NCBI GenBank assembly: GCA_964507045.1
Contig: CAZDOO010000001.1
Coordinates: 62,001 to 126,000, forward strand
Direction of reading: 5' to 3'
DNA length: 64,000 bases
DNA from: UBA8199 sp964507045
GTDB taxonomy: Bacteria > Verrucomicrobiota > Verrucomicrobiia > Limisphaerales > UBA8199
In this document: positions 34,911 to 44,490 of the stretch, one piece after another
How the letters are laid out: each line of letters opens with the position of its first letter
Numbering within the stretch: position 1 is the stretch's first letter
Translations under genes and position numbers: made by a program
Notes under the pieces: generated by a model
The model's database searches: none
What the model was told of the DNA's origin: nothing
What the model saw: only the letters and a program-made list of their open reading frames with translations

Positions 34911-35669
34911 TTACGGGTGGCTCTTAAGGGCCCGGTAGAACCTATGACGGTTGGTGCCCGATTCCAGGTCAATCCAAAGATGCGGCGAATTGGTTAGCGT
35001 CAGATGGGTCAAGGTGACCCAGTTGGTGCCAGCGACATCATCGGCATACTGGAGGTTGTAGGCGCAGCCAACGCTGCCCGTGAGGCGCAGCCCGGCATAC
35101 ATGCTGATTTCCATCTCCGCGGAACTTGTGACCACAGGTCCATAACACAGATTGTCCCAGACAACGCCGTCACTCCCGTTTGGCAGAGGCTGGAACAGGT
35201 GAATGCGGCGAATTCCCTGCGCCACGATTTGCAGGTTGGTGTAATAGTCGAATCCAACCCCGGAGCCGAAATGTTCGATGCCGCCGAGGTAATTGCCAGC
35301 GTTTTCCGCGTCGTAAGCCTCCAGGCGGGCACCCGCAGTGCCGACGTCCGTGGCCAGGATGCTCACAAAGGAGACTGGCGCGGCAAACCTGGCGACAATC
35401 GGCGCCTGGGCGGTCGGCGAAGAGCCGTTGACCTGGCCGATGATGACGTGAGAACCGGTCGCGCCCGCAAAGGGTTCACCGCGGGCATCGCGGTTTGTTG
35501 CCCAAACTGCATTGGCAAGGATCACCCCCTCGCAGGCGTAGAAGCTGCCGATAGCTGCGTCCACCGAGCCGCTGTCAAAGTCAATGCAATTAGTTTGGGC
35601 AAACACGGGCGCGGTCAGGAGGAGCAGAAACGCGCATGCGGGGAAACGAAGTTGGATGCTATTGGTCAT
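34911..35669 (-). CDS. Secreted protein of unknown function
   Basis: 252 residues from ATG 35669 (an upstream TTG at 35675 would add two). The signal peptide ends FLLLLTAPVFA. The body opens with CIDFDSGSVDAAIGSFYACEG. The end (YNLQYADDVAGTNWVTLTHL ... RFYRALKSHP) matches the C-terminal region seen in the EEP nuclease of this window and in many Verrucomicrobiota secreted proteins. The middle has a jelly-roll feel but no family that I can name. Divergent from the TIM-barrel gene at 35841. Confidence 0.7.
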   Translation of the reverse strand: MTNSIQLRFPACAFLLLLTAPVFAQTNCIDFDSGSVDAAIGSFYACEGVILANAVWATNRDARGEPFAGATGSHVIIGQVNGSSPTAQAPIVARFAAPVSFVSILATDVGTAGARLEAYDAENAGNYLGGIEHFGSGVGFDYYTNLQIVAQGIRRIHLFQPLPNGSDGVVWDNLCYGPVVTSSAEMEISMYAGLRLTGSVGCAYNLQYADDVAGTNWVTLTHLTLTNSPHLWIDLESGTNRHRFYRALKSHP

Positions 35670-35840
35670 GGTCAAGTTGTCTTTGTGCGATGGGCCTACT
35701 GATTACTGAATGCCAGCACCAGAGTCAACACGATCCAACCGCCCCCCGCGGCGTTCTCGCGCGCGCCGCCAAAGCAGGATTTTGTTTCGGATCAGAGATT
35801 CCCGTTGAACGGGGAAGGTCAGTCCGTATTCTGCTGGCCT

Positions 35841-38288
35841 ATGCAGAGAACGAGCCTGGTTTCTTTGTTTGGCGTCCTGCTGGCCGCTTTCCCCTGGCAG
35901 GCGGATGGCGCCAGGTCCAGCACAGCAATGGCTGATGTTTTACGTGAGCCGCAGCCTCCCGAGAACCTTGCGGTGTCCGGCAACGCCGCGGAATATGTTA
36001 TCCGCGGACCGACCTTCACGTATCGGCTCCAAAAGCAGAGCGGGGCGATCAACTCGGTCGGCGTGACGCGCGAGGGGCGGGAAGTTGTCGCGAGCCGCGG
36101 CCCGTTTGACTTGCGGTTGGACGGGCAGAGCCTGTGGTGCAACACCACAGGGGAGGTTGCCCTGGTCACCGAGACCCGGGAGAAAGTCGTGGCGCGCGCG
36201 CAAGGGATTTGGCGGGACCCGGCGAAACGGAAGCCGGACCTGGACTGCACGCTCCAGCACACGTTCTTCAACGATGGCGTGGTGGTTTCGAGTGTGAAGC
36301 TGGTTCCGCGCGGAGACCTGGCGGTCGAGCAATCCCTTGCCCTGCAACTGCCGGCGCGAGGCGCGTTCACCCATTACCTCCAGAAACGCCGGGACGAACA
36401 CGGCGATTCCGCGGCCCGCGGCCGCCTGCCGGAAGCCGGAGGCGCCGTGCGCTTCTCCACGCTGACGTCCTGCCTGCAAGCATTCAGTTCCGACGCGGCG
36501 CTGGCGATATTCACGGATGCGGGCGCCACGCCCACGGGCGCAGCCAACCTGGAGACCGCCATGGTGGAAGTGGGGGGCGGGGGCCGGCGAGATCCGGAGG
36601 TGTTGCTGGCGCATTGGCTGATCCACGTTGAGCCGAACGGGAAGCCCTTTGTCCTGAAGGCGGGGAAGGAGTTTGCGTTCCGGGCCGGCATCAGCGTTAC
36701 GCCGAGCCGGGCCGTCTCCCGGCGCCGGCATGACTTGCGGATGTTCGCCTGGGTGGGCGACCGCAACTATCCCTACGCCAGCGACCGGGAGATTGAGCAG
36801 GTAGCGCAGGCGGGCTTCACGCTGTTTCAAATGCACCGGCTGGGCAACCCGGGCGAACCGCGTCCGCCCGCCGGCGAACTCGAGCGCGTGATCCGCAAAG
36901 TCCACGACTGCGGCATGCTCTTCCTGTGGACCGAAAACGCGGACCTGATGTATGACCGCGCTCCCGGCGTGCAGGAGTTGAAGGCGAAAGGCCAGTGGCA
37001 TCTTTGGCAGGGATTCAATTATGGCGGTCAATACAAGGCCGCCATGGATCCGTATTGCGACCTGGCGGCCACCTGCCTGGCCTCGCCCAACGGACTCGCC
37101 GAATATCGCCTGGCGACGATCCGCCGCATGCTGGAGCGCTTTGAGGTGGATGGCATCTACCTGGACGACAATCTGGCTTACCCGAACTGCACGCTGGGGC
37201 GTGAGCACGGGCACCCGCAACCAGTCTATGACTGCCTGATCGAACTTCACGAGATGAACTGGGCGCGAAGGCAATTGCTGCGCGGCGAATGCCCCCATTC
37301 CGTGCTCGTCTCGCACAGCACCAGGGCTATTGTGCTGCCGGTCGTGTGCGACTTCGATGCGGTGCTCTACGGCGAAGGCTATTCATTCGGCTCGCTGGAG
37401 AACTACTGGGAATACTACCGGCCCGTCGAGGCGATCCCCGCCCAGGGGATGATCTGGCCGGGCGGAACAGACCCGGACCGTTGCGCGGCATCGGTCGCCT
37501 ACAACTATGACCTGCTGACCGGCGGCGGCCAGTATTGTCACATTGATTGGCGCATGTTCCCGCAGAAGTTTCCCTACGGAGCGGGCGTCACCGCCAGGGA
37601 GCATCTCTACGTCGAAACCTACAATCGAGCGGAGTATTACTTCGGTTTGTATGAATCCCGGCCGTTCTATTTCGCCGCGCCCGACGCGCCGTTTGCCACC
37701 GGGACGCCCGGCACTTACGCCTCGGTTTACCACAACCGAGTGTGGGACGAGTGGCTGGTCGCGGTCGCCAACATGTCCCGCGCGGCGAAGCATACTTCTC
37801 TGGAGATACATTCGCCCGCGAAGCTGGAGCTTAAGGCGCAGCGGGAATACGTTGTGTTGGACACCCGCTCGCGCACTGCCCGGCGCGCCAAAGGCGGCAA
37901 CCTCAACCAGGTCTTCGAGAGTATCGAAATCCCCGCCGAGAGCCTTCAATTGTATTGCCTGCGTGAATCGCCGCCGGATGGCCCCTTTCATCTTTGGGGC
38001 GGCAAGAAGCTTTCCGAGAACTGGGACCGCCGGCAACGCCGGCTGACAGTAACCCTCCAGGGTCCCCCGGGACTGGAGGACACGGTTTTTCTGGCGCCCG
38101 GAGAAGAAGCCATTAGAACGGTGCGTGCCGGGGGCAAACCGCAGTCGTTCTTTCTGGACCCGGAGCAAGGGCTTGTCCACGGCAGGGTGACCTTCGCTCG
38201 CGACCCCCTGGTGCTGGAGGTTTCCTGCGCACAAGCCGGCGCCAATAGCCTGCCGCATGCCAGCGTTCCCCCGAGCGCGCTCCCGTAG
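35841..38288 (+). CDS. Secreted TIM-barrel protein of unknown activity (GH-D/DUF6259-like)
   Basis: 815 residues from the ATG at 35841, giving the signal peptide MQRTSLVSLFGVLLAAFPWQ. An N-terminal beta-sandwich (to about 270) is followed by a barrel-like core with FAWVGDRNYPYASDREIEQV, LFQMHRLGNPGE, GMLFLWTENADLMYD and VDGIYLDDNLAYPNC (conserved acidic pair), then VCDFDAVLYGEGYSFG. The C-terminal domain is beta-rich. This plan resembles alpha-galactosidase-like (GH-D clan) or DUF6259 proteins. Catalytic residues are not established. It probably acts on secreted or imported polysaccharide, near the heparinase-like gene. Confidence 0.68.
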   Translation: MQRTSLVSLFGVLLAAFPWQADGARSSTAMADVLREPQPPENLAVSGNAAEYVIRGPTFTYRLQKQSGAINSVGVTREGREVVASRGPFDLRLDGQSLWCNTTGEVALVTETREKVVARAQGIWRDPAKRKPDLDCTLQHTFFNDGVVVSSVKLVPRGDLAVEQSLALQLPARGAFTHYLQKRRDEHGDSAARGRLPEAGGAVRFSTLTSCLQAFSSDAALAIFTDAGATPTGAANLETAMVEVGGGGRRDPEVLLAHWLIHVEPNGKPFVLKAGKEFAFRAGISVTPSRAVSRRRHDLRMFAWVGDRNYPYASDREIEQVAQAGFTLFQMHRLGNPGEPRPPAGELERVIRKVHDCGMLFLWTENADLMYDRAPGVQELKAKGQWHLWQGFNYGGQYKAAMDPYCDLAATCLASPNGLAEYRLATIRRMLERFEVDGIYLDDNLAYPNCTLGREHGHPQPVYDCLIELHEMNWARRQLLRGECPHSVLVSHSTRAIVLPVVCDFDAVLYGEGYSFGSLENYWEYYRPVEAIPAQGMIWPGGTDPDRCAASVAYNYDLLTGGGQYCHIDWRMFPQKFPYGAGVTAREHLYVETYNRAEYYFGLYESRPFYFAAPDAPFATGTPGTYASVYHNRVWDEWLVAVANMSRAAKHTSLEIHSPAKLELKAQREYVVLDTRSRTARRAKGGNLNQVFESIEIPAESLQLYCLRESPPDGPFHLWGGKKLSENWDRRQRRLTVTLQGPPGLEDTVFLAPGEEAIRTVRAGGKPQSFFLDPEQGLVHGRVTFARDPLVLEVSCAQAGANSLPHASVPPSALP

Positions 38289-38461
38289 TGGTGACGCGGC
38301 GCCTCCGGCAAGGAATGACGCGGTGCCCGCGCAACCACCAGCCAGTCGGCTGGGATTCGGGCGTTGGGGCGGAAAGGGTTCGATTTTCATCGCCCGCAAA
38401 TTCCAGGGCCTGTATTAGTCGTAACCAGCGTCAGTGTACGAGCGTCTTACAGAGCAGTTCG

Positions 38462-40210
38462 GTGTGCACTCATAAGTCGGCTTCAACACGGAACGGGACC
38501 GGCGTTGCCTTGGCCACAGGTTTCCTGTGGGCCGTGGCCGGCGCTATTCTTTTGTCCGGGTGCACGGCGGCGCACAATCGTCGCTCGGCGGACAAAGAGG
38601 TTTACAGCATCGTTCAAGCGCTCGAGGGCAAGATCTTCGGCCATACCAACGCCTTCACCATCGACACTGCCTATTCGAGCCGGAAGCCGAGGGAAATCCC
38701 GGCATCCGAGCTGATTGACGACCGGCTGCAAACCAACCAACGAGTGCTGACCGTGGAGGGAGCGCTCGAACTGGCGGTCACCAACAGCCGAAGCTACCAA
38801 GCCGCGAAAGAGAGCCTGTACCTGACGACCCTGACCCTGACTGGCGAGAAGTACGCGTTCGGCCCACAGTTCTTCGCTAACTCCACCGTGACGGGCGCGC
38901 GCAATGAGAGCGGCGACACATTTGGGAACGTGAATAGCCGGGTGGGGGTCAGCCAGTTGTTGATGTCGGGGGGACAGTTGGGGGTCAATCTGGCCAACGA
39001 CGTCCTGCGGTATTACACGGGCGACCCGCGACGCTCGATTCTCTCGACGATCTCCGTGGACCTGACGCAGCCGTTGTTGCGTGGGTTTGGGCGGAACAAC
39101 CCCGCGGTGGAGCGCCTGACGCAGGCCGAACGCAACGTGGTCTATGCCGTGCGGGACTTCGAGTTTTTCCAGGACCAATTTGCGATGGATATCGTCAACG
39201 ACTACTTCGCCCTGCTGGCGCAGAAGGACGTCATCCGCAACCGCTATAAGGATTACCAGAGCTGGGGGCAGTCCACCAAGCGGCTGGAGGCGCGGGCGAA
39301 CGATCGGGAGAAGTTGGCCGACGTGGACCAAGCCCGCCAGCAGGAGCTAACCGCAAAGAACAGCTATATCAACGGGCTGGCCAGCTATCGCAACGCGCTG
39401 GATCAGTTCAAGATTAAGCTTGGCCTGCCGGTGGGGGAGTCGGTGCGCCTGGACGACACGGCGCTGGTCAAGCTGCAACAAAACGGCCTGGTGCCGGCGT
39501 CCTTGAATGCCGAGGCGGCGTATCGGCTGGCGGTGGGAAACCAACTGCGGCTTCTGAACGCCATTGACGAGTTCGAAGACAGCAAACGCAAGGTCCGGGT
39601 GGCCGCCGATCAATTCAAGCCCGAGTTGAACTTCTTCGCCAACGCGTCGCTCAACTCGGAGCCGCCCACCGATTACACGCGGTTCGATCCGGACCAGGCT
39701 CGCGGCGGAGTCGGCCTGGAACTCATCCTGCCTATCAACCCGGTGCCCAAGCGCAACCTCTATCGTGCCTCGCTGGTGTCGTTCGAGTCCGAGTTGCGCA
39801 GCCTGACGCTCACCCTTGACAACCTGAAAGAGAGCATTGACCGGGGACAGCGGACGCTGCTGCAGAAGGAGCAGAACTACCTGATCCAGAATAACGCGTT
39901 GGAGCTGGCGAAGCGCCGCGTGAAGAGCATTACCATGCTCTTGCAGGCTGGCCGGGCCGAGGTGCGGGACCTGGTGGACGCCCAAAACGCGCAGCTTATC
40001 TCAGAGAATGCCGTGACCACCTCGCTGGTCGAGTATCAGGTGGCCCGGCTGCAGCTCCTGCTGGACGTGGGGGTGCTCGACACCGAGGCGCCCCAATTCT
40101 GGTTGAAAGACCATTTGCCGGGCTCGATCCTCGGCGTCCAGCGGCAGGGCGGGGAAGCCGGGACGGCGCAACAACCGCTCATTCCTCCCGACCAATTCTT
40201 TGGCCAATGA
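38462..40210 (+). CDS. TolC-type outer-membrane efflux lipoprotein
   Basis: About 582 residues if started at GTG 38462, chosen because it puts a lipobox-like LLSGC (Cys) after a hydrophobic stretch (ATGFLWAVAGAILLSGC). The frame is open from 38288. The body has the repeated helical OEP halves: LELAVTNSRSYQAAKESLYL, DLTQPLLRGFGRNNPAVERL, and later YRLAVGNQLRLLNAIDEFED with RAEVRDLVDAQNAQLISENA. It forms the outer-membrane channel of a tripartite ABC exporter. Its TGA overlaps the next gene's ATG (ATGA), and the four genes form one operon. Confidence 0.85.
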   Translation: MCTHKSASTRNGTGVALATGFLWAVAGAILLSGCTAAHNRRSADKEVYSIVQALEGKIFGHTNAFTIDTAYSSRKPREIPASELIDDRLQTNQRVLTVEGALELAVTNSRSYQAAKESLYLTTLTLTGEKYAFGPQFFANSTVTGARNESGDTFGNVNSRVGVSQLLMSGGQLGVNLANDVLRYYTGDPRRSILSTISVDLTQPLLRGFGRNNPAVERLTQAERNVVYAVRDFEFFQDQFAMDIVNDYFALLAQKDVIRNRYKDYQSWGQSTKRLEARANDREKLADVDQARQQELTAKNSYINGLASYRNALDQFKIKLGLPVGESVRLDDTALVKLQQNGLVPASLNAEAAYRLAVGNQLRLLNAIDEFEDSKRKVRVAADQFKPELNFFANASLNSEPPTDYTRFDPDQARGGVGLELILPINPVPKRNLYRASLVSFESELRSLTLTLDNLKESIDRGQRTLLQKEQNYLIQNNALELAKRRVKSITMLLQAGRAEVRDLVDAQNAQLISENAVTTSLVEYQVARLQLLLDVGVLDTEAPQFWLKDHLPGSILGVQRQGGEAGTAQQPLIPPDQFFGQ

Positions 40211-42114
40211 CTATGAACTTGCAGACACTGCTCCCTTCCATCATTCGCCGGGTCAGGCAAAGGCCGATCCTGTCGGCGATTATCGGCGTAGCCGTGATCG
40301 CGCTGGCGATCCTACTCCTGAGGACCTCCGGCCCGCCGGTCCAGGCCTTCAGCTTCTACGAGGTGAACCGCGGCGACTTCCTCGTCTCGATCGTTGAGGG
40401 AGGCACCCTGGAAGCCGTCAATGAGATTTCCATCCGCAGCGAGGTGGAAGGCACGGCCCGCATCATCTTCATCGTTCCCGAAGGCAGCAACGTCAAGAAG
40501 GGCGACTTGCTGGTCGAGCTGGATTCCTCCAACTCGCAGGACGCAGTCAACATGCAGCAAATCACCGTGGAGAAAGCGCAGTTCGCCCTGGTCCAGGCCG
40601 AGCAGCAGCTTGACATTCAGAAGAGCACCGTGGAGAGCGAGATCCAGTCGGCCACGCTGAAAGTGGAGTTCGCCGAGTCGGACCTGAGGAAGTTTACCAA
40701 TGGCCTGGCGCTGCAAAACCAGCGCAACGCGCAGATCGAGATTACCAATGTGCTGGAGGGGCTGGAGATTGCCCAGGAGCGCCTTGATTGGAGCGAGAAG
40801 CTCTACAAGGACGGTTTTGAAACCAAGGCCAATCTGGACAAAGACCGGCTGGCGGTCTCCCAGACCCGGCTCAAGCTGGAACAGGCGCACCGAGCCTTGT
40901 GGATGGTGGAGACCTTTGATAACCCGAAGACCCGGCGCTCGCTGGAAGCGACGCTGCAGGAAGCCAAGGAGAATCTCGACCGCGTCAAGCTCCAGGGCGA
41001 GCGCAAGCTGGCGCAGGCCAGCGCCGACGTGGACGCCCAGAAGCGGACGCTGGAACTCAGCCAGGCCAAGCTCGATCGCGAGAAGAAGCAGCTCGATGCC
41101 ACCAAGATCTACGCGCCGCAGGATGGCTTGGTGGTTTACGGCAGCGCCGGCGGTGGTCATTTCAGCAGTGAGTCCATGATCGAGGAGGGCGCCGTGGTGC
41201 GCAACCGGCAGGAGATCATCAAGCTGCCGGATGTCTCGGAGATGAAGCTCCTGGTCAAGATCCACGAGTCCCACGTCAACCAACTCCGCCTGGGCCAGGC
41301 GGCTTTTGTCGTGCTGGACTCCATGCCGGACCAGCGGTTTCTCGGCAAGGTCAACAAGGTGGCTCCGCTGCCCGACAGCCAAAGCCGCTGGGGCAATCCC
41401 GACCTCAAGCTTTACGCTACGGAAATACTCGTCACCGACAAGCTGCCGGATCTCAAACCCGGCCTGTCCGCCCGGGCCGAGATCATGATCACGAACCTGA
41501 CCGACACGCTGAGCGTGCCGCTCCAGGCGGTCACGACCCGCAAGGGCAAGCAGGTAGTCTTTCTGGCCAGCGCGCCGCAAGAGCCGGTGCCGGTGACCGT
41601 CGGGATGTACAATACCAAGTTCATCGAGGTCTGTTCCGGGCTGAAGGATGGTGACCGGGTACTGCTGGCCCCGCCGTTCGACACGCAGGAAAAGGACCTG
41701 GGCGGCGCGATCATTGCCGATGGGGAAGCGATCCCCGCCGGAGCCACCAATCAGCCTTCCCTGCCACTGGGGGCGGCTGCCGCGGGAAATCGAAAGGACT
41801 CCACGCGACCAAGTGGTGCGAAATCTTCTGAACCGAGTGCGGTTGCGGATGTGAAGCGCACCGAGGCAGAAGGCGGTTTGGCCGCCGGCGACCGCGCTCG
41901 TGAAGGCAGTGGGTCCCGGCGCGATCCCCTGCGCCCTGGCAAGCGCGAGCGCTCCGAGTTTGGCGGCAGTTCCACTAACCGGCAGGAGCTGCTTCAGCGG
42001 TTCGATGCCGACGGCGACGGCAAGCTAAGCGAAACCGAGCTGGCCGCCATGCGTGAATCGGCTGTTCGCCGGCGCGGGACCAATGCGCCCGTGGCGGGGC
42101 CGCAGGTGAATTAG
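40207..42114 (+). CDS. Periplasmic adaptor (HlyD/MacA-like) with C-terminal EF-hand
   Basis: 635 residues. A membrane anchor at about 22-42 is followed by a biotinyl-lipoyl-like segment (GTLEAVNEISIRSEVEGTAR), a long coiled-coil hairpin (about 110-300, with repeated Glu/Lys/Gln-rich heptads), and a beta-barrel (KIHESHVNQLRLGQAAFVVL). A disordered linker precedes residues 599-612, F-DADGDGKLSETE, a consensus 12-residue EF-hand loop. EF-hands are unusual in this family. Starts at ATG 40207, overlapping the OMP stop. The ABC ATPase starts directly after its stop at 42115. Confidence 0.88.
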   Translation: MTMNLQTLLPSIIRRVRQRPILSAIIGVAVIALAILLLRTSGPPVQAFSFYEVNRGDFLVSIVEGGTLEAVNEISIRSEVEGTARIIFIVPEGSNVKKGDLLVELDSSNSQDAVNMQQITVEKAQFALVQAEQQLDIQKSTVESEIQSATLKVEFAESDLRKFTNGLALQNQRNAQIEITNVLEGLEIAQERLDWSEKLYKDGFETKANLDKDRLAVSQTRLKLEQAHRALWMVETFDNPKTRRSLEATLQEAKENLDRVKLQGERKLAQASADVDAQKRTLELSQAKLDREKKQLDATKIYAPQDGLVVYGSAGGGHFSSESMIEEGAVVRNRQEIIKLPDVSEMKLLVKIHESHVNQLRLGQAAFVVLDSMPDQRFLGKVNKVAPLPDSQSRWGNPDLKLYATEILVTDKLPDLKPGLSARAEIMITNLTDTLSVPLQAVTTRKGKQVVFLASAPQEPVPVTVGMYNTKFIEVCSGLKDGDRVLLAPPFDTQEKDLGGAIIADGEAIPAGATNQPSLPLGAAAAGNRKDSTRPSGAKSSEPSAVADVKRTEAEGGLAAGDRAREGSGSRRDPLRPGKRERSEFGGSSTNRQELLQRFDADGDGKLSETELAAMRESAVRRRGTNAPVAGPQVN

Positions 42115-42924
42115 ATGGCACCGCCCCGGATGCGCCCCGTTGACCCCATCATCCGCCTGGAAGGCCTGGAGAAGCGCTATGATCTGGGCGGCGAAGCCGA
42201 AGTGCGTGCGCTGCGCGGCGTCCACCTGGTGGTTCAGCCGGGAGACTATGTGGCCATCATGGGCCCCTCCGGCTCGGGGAAATCCACGATGCTCAACCTG
42301 ATCGGGTGCCTGGACCGTCCCACCGCCGGCCGCTATTTCCTGGGCGGCACGGACGTGTCCCGCATGCCGGATGACGAGCTGTCCGAGGCGCGCGGGCGGC
42401 GGATCGGGTTCATCTTCCAGTCTTACAACCTCATCGCCCAGCTCACCGTCATCGAGAATATCCAGGTGCCGCTGCTGTATCAGGGAAAAGACTTGCGCGC
42501 GTACCATGATCACTGCGTGAGGCTCGCGCAGACCGTGGGTTTGGGCGACCGTATGCATCATCGGCCCAACCAGCTCTCCGGTGGCCAGCAACAGCGGGTC
42601 GCCATCGCCCGTTCCCTCGTCAACGATCCGCTGCTCATTCTCGCCGACGAGCCGACGGGCAACCTCGATTCGCGCACCGGGCAGGAGGTGTTGGAGCTGA
42701 TTGACACGCTCAACGCGCAAGGCAAGACCATTGTCCTGGTGACCCACGACGAGCGGATCGGCAGCCGTGCGCACCGTATTATCCACATGCGTGACGGTCT
42801 GATCGAGCGGGAAGTCCTCAACTCGCCGGAGGGTAGGGCGCGTCACTCCGTGCGCGCCGTGGATGCCAAGAACGGGGCTGATGTCGGCGGCTCGCACGGA
42901 GTGACGCGCCCTGCCTCTTCATGA
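42115..42924 (+). CDS. ABC transporter ATPase (MacB/LolD-like)
   Basis: 269 residues. Walker A GPSGSGKST (about 51-59), signature LSGGQQQRVAIARSLVNDPL, Walker B LLILADEPTG and VTHDERIGSRAHRII are intact, so the ATPase should be active. It sits between the adaptor and the permease. Residues after about 235 (VLNSPEGRARHSVRAVDAKN to the end) are not part of the domain: they are translated from a perfect 20-bp-stem palindrome at 42835-42912. The TGA overlaps the permease ATG at 42921. Confidence 0.93.
   Translation: MAPPRMRPVDPIIRLEGLEKRYDLGGEAEVRALRGVHLVVQPGDYVAIMGPSGSGKSTMLNLIGCLDRPTAGRYFLGGTDVSRMPDDELSEARGRRIGFIFQSYNLIAQLTVIENIQVPLLYQGKDLRAYHDHCVRLAQTVGLGDRMHHRPNQLSGGQQQRVAIARSLVNDPLLILADEPTGNLDSRTGQEVLELIDTLNAQGKTIVLVTHDERIGSRAHRIIHMRDGLIEREVLNSPEGRARHSVRAVDAKNGADVGGSHGVTRPASS
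42835..42912. repeat. Palindrome within the 3' end of the ABC ATPase gene
   Basis: AGGGCGCGTCACTCCGTGCG at 42835-42854 is followed after 38 nt by its exact reverse complement at 42893-42912. The stem of 20 bp is within coding sequence and ends 8 nt before the permease start. It encodes the last about 30 residues of the ATPase. Confidence 0.9.
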
Positions 42925-44213
42925 ACCCGCTGAGCTTCCAATTCGTGAGCACGGTGCGCCTGGGCGTCAAGAGCCTGATGCTGCACAAGCTCCGCTCGGT
43001 GCTGACGATGCTGGGCATCATCTTCGGGGTTTGTTCGGTGATTGCCATGCTTGCGATCGGCGAGGGGGCATCCTACGAAGCCCAGCAGGCCATTAAGAAA
43101 CTCGGCAGTCAGAACATCATCATTCGCAGCTTGAAACCCCCCGATGACGCCAAGCAGTCCGGTTTGCGCCGCGGCTTCGCGCTGGAGTACGGACTCACCT
43201 ACGACGACGGCGCGCGCATCCAATCCACCATTCCGGGCGTGGTCCACGTGCTGCCGGTGCGCATTATCCGCGAGAACGTCCGCTTCGCTCAGAATAGCGT
43301 CCCGTGCCAGATCATCGGCACTTTGCCCTCGTACCAGGACATCGTCGGCCTCGACGTCGTGCGGGGGCGGTTCCTGTCCCAAACCGATGAGATCAACCAC
43401 GACAACATCTGTGTCCTCACGGCGGGGCTGGCCCAGCGGCTGTTTCCCTATCAAGACCCGCTGACCCAATCCATCAAGGTCAACTCCTTTTACTACCGCG
43501 TCGTCGGCTTGGTGCGGGAGAAGAACCTGCCGGAGCAGCGCACCCAGGCGGGCAAGATGGAGGGCGAGCCGCTGGACAACAATGTCTATATCGCCCTGAG
43601 CGCGGCGCGCTCGCGGTTCGGCGACGTGCTCGTCCGCCGCACCGCCGGCAGCATCGAGGTGGAGAAGGTTGAGCTGCACCAGTTGACCATCCAGATGCAG
43701 GACGTGGCCGCCGTTGAAGCGGCCGACCCGCAAATCAAGGCCCTCCTTGGCCGCTTTCACAAGCAAGCGGACTACGAGACCATCGTCCCCCTGCAACTGT
43801 TGCGGCAGGCGGAGCAGACCAAACGCATCTTCAACATCGTGCTGGGCTCCATCGCCGCCATCTCGCTCTTGGTGGGCGGCATTGGCATCATGAACATCAT
43901 GCTGGCGACCGTCACCGAGCGCACCCGCGAAATCGGCATCCGGCGGGCGCTCGGCGCCAAGCGGCGTCATATCACCATGCAGTTCCTGGTGGAGACGGTT
44001 GTGCTGTCGGTGGGCGGCGGTTTGGTGGGCGTGGTGGTGGGCATTGTCGCCCCGCTCATTGTCTCCCACCTCACGACGATGAAGACGATTGTCACCCTCT
44101 GGTCGGTGCTGCTGGCGTTTTCAATTTCCGGCGCCATCGGCATCGTCTTCGGTCTCTACCCGGCCAAAGCCGCCGCGGAACTGGACCCCATCGAAGCCCT
44201 GCGGCACGAGTAA
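42921..44213 (+). CDS. MacB-like ABC permease (FtsX family)
   Basis: 430 residues. One N-terminal helix (about 25-45, SVLTMLGIIFGVCSVIAML), a large periplasmic MacB domain with GASYEAQQAIKKLGSQNIII, then a C-terminal FtsX-type group of three helices, beginning LLVGGIGIMNIMLATVTERT and REIGIRRALGAKRRHITM. It is the membrane part of the tripartite exporter encoded with the three preceding genes, probably exporting a peptide, lipid or glycolipid. ATG at 42921 in ATGA overlap with the ATPase gene. Confidence 0.92.
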   Translation: MNPLSFQFVSTVRLGVKSLMLHKLRSVLTMLGIIFGVCSVIAMLAIGEGASYEAQQAIKKLGSQNIIIRSLKPPDDAKQSGLRRGFALEYGLTYDDGARIQSTIPGVVHVLPVRIIRENVRFAQNSVPCQIIGTLPSYQDIVGLDVVRGRFLSQTDEINHDNICVLTAGLAQRLFPYQDPLTQSIKVNSFYYRVVGLVREKNLPEQRTQAGKMEGEPLDNNVYIALSAARSRFGDVLVRRTAGSIEVEKVELHQLTIQMQDVAAVEAADPQIKALLGRFHKQADYETIVPLQLLRQAEQTKRIFNIVLGSIAAISLLVGGIGIMNIMLATVTERTREIGIRRALGAKRRHITMQFLVETVVLSVGGGLVGVVVGIVAPLIVSHLTTMKTIVTLWSVLLAFSISGAIGIVFGLYPAKAAAELDPIEALRHE

Positions 44214-44490
44214 ATCCCCGCGCGCCGCTGGCTGACCCTGGCGATGGCCGTGCCGCCCCTGGGTCCTTCCGATGCCAATTTGGACAAATAACCCCCAAGG
44301 GTGGCAAATCCGCTCGGGACAAGGTCAGTGTGGAAAGAACTCCAGGCGCCGCCGGAACACCCAAGACCGGCCCGTCGCGTCGTATAGCTGCGACCAGAGC
44401 GCGGTACTTTGGCGCCAAATTGCGACGCCAGGGCGGCACAGTTGCGGCGGACGGCCATGCCCCCCACCGTCCCCATGGCTTACCCCTCCC

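Noticed and set aside
34891..34913. Strong terminator for the secreted protein gene
   Set aside because: Stem of only 7 bp with no T-run; kept only as a weak feature.
35940..37316. Minus-strand ORF (458 codons) opposite the TIM-barrel gene
   Set aside because: Shadow frame of the secreted protein; no plausible start context or domain.
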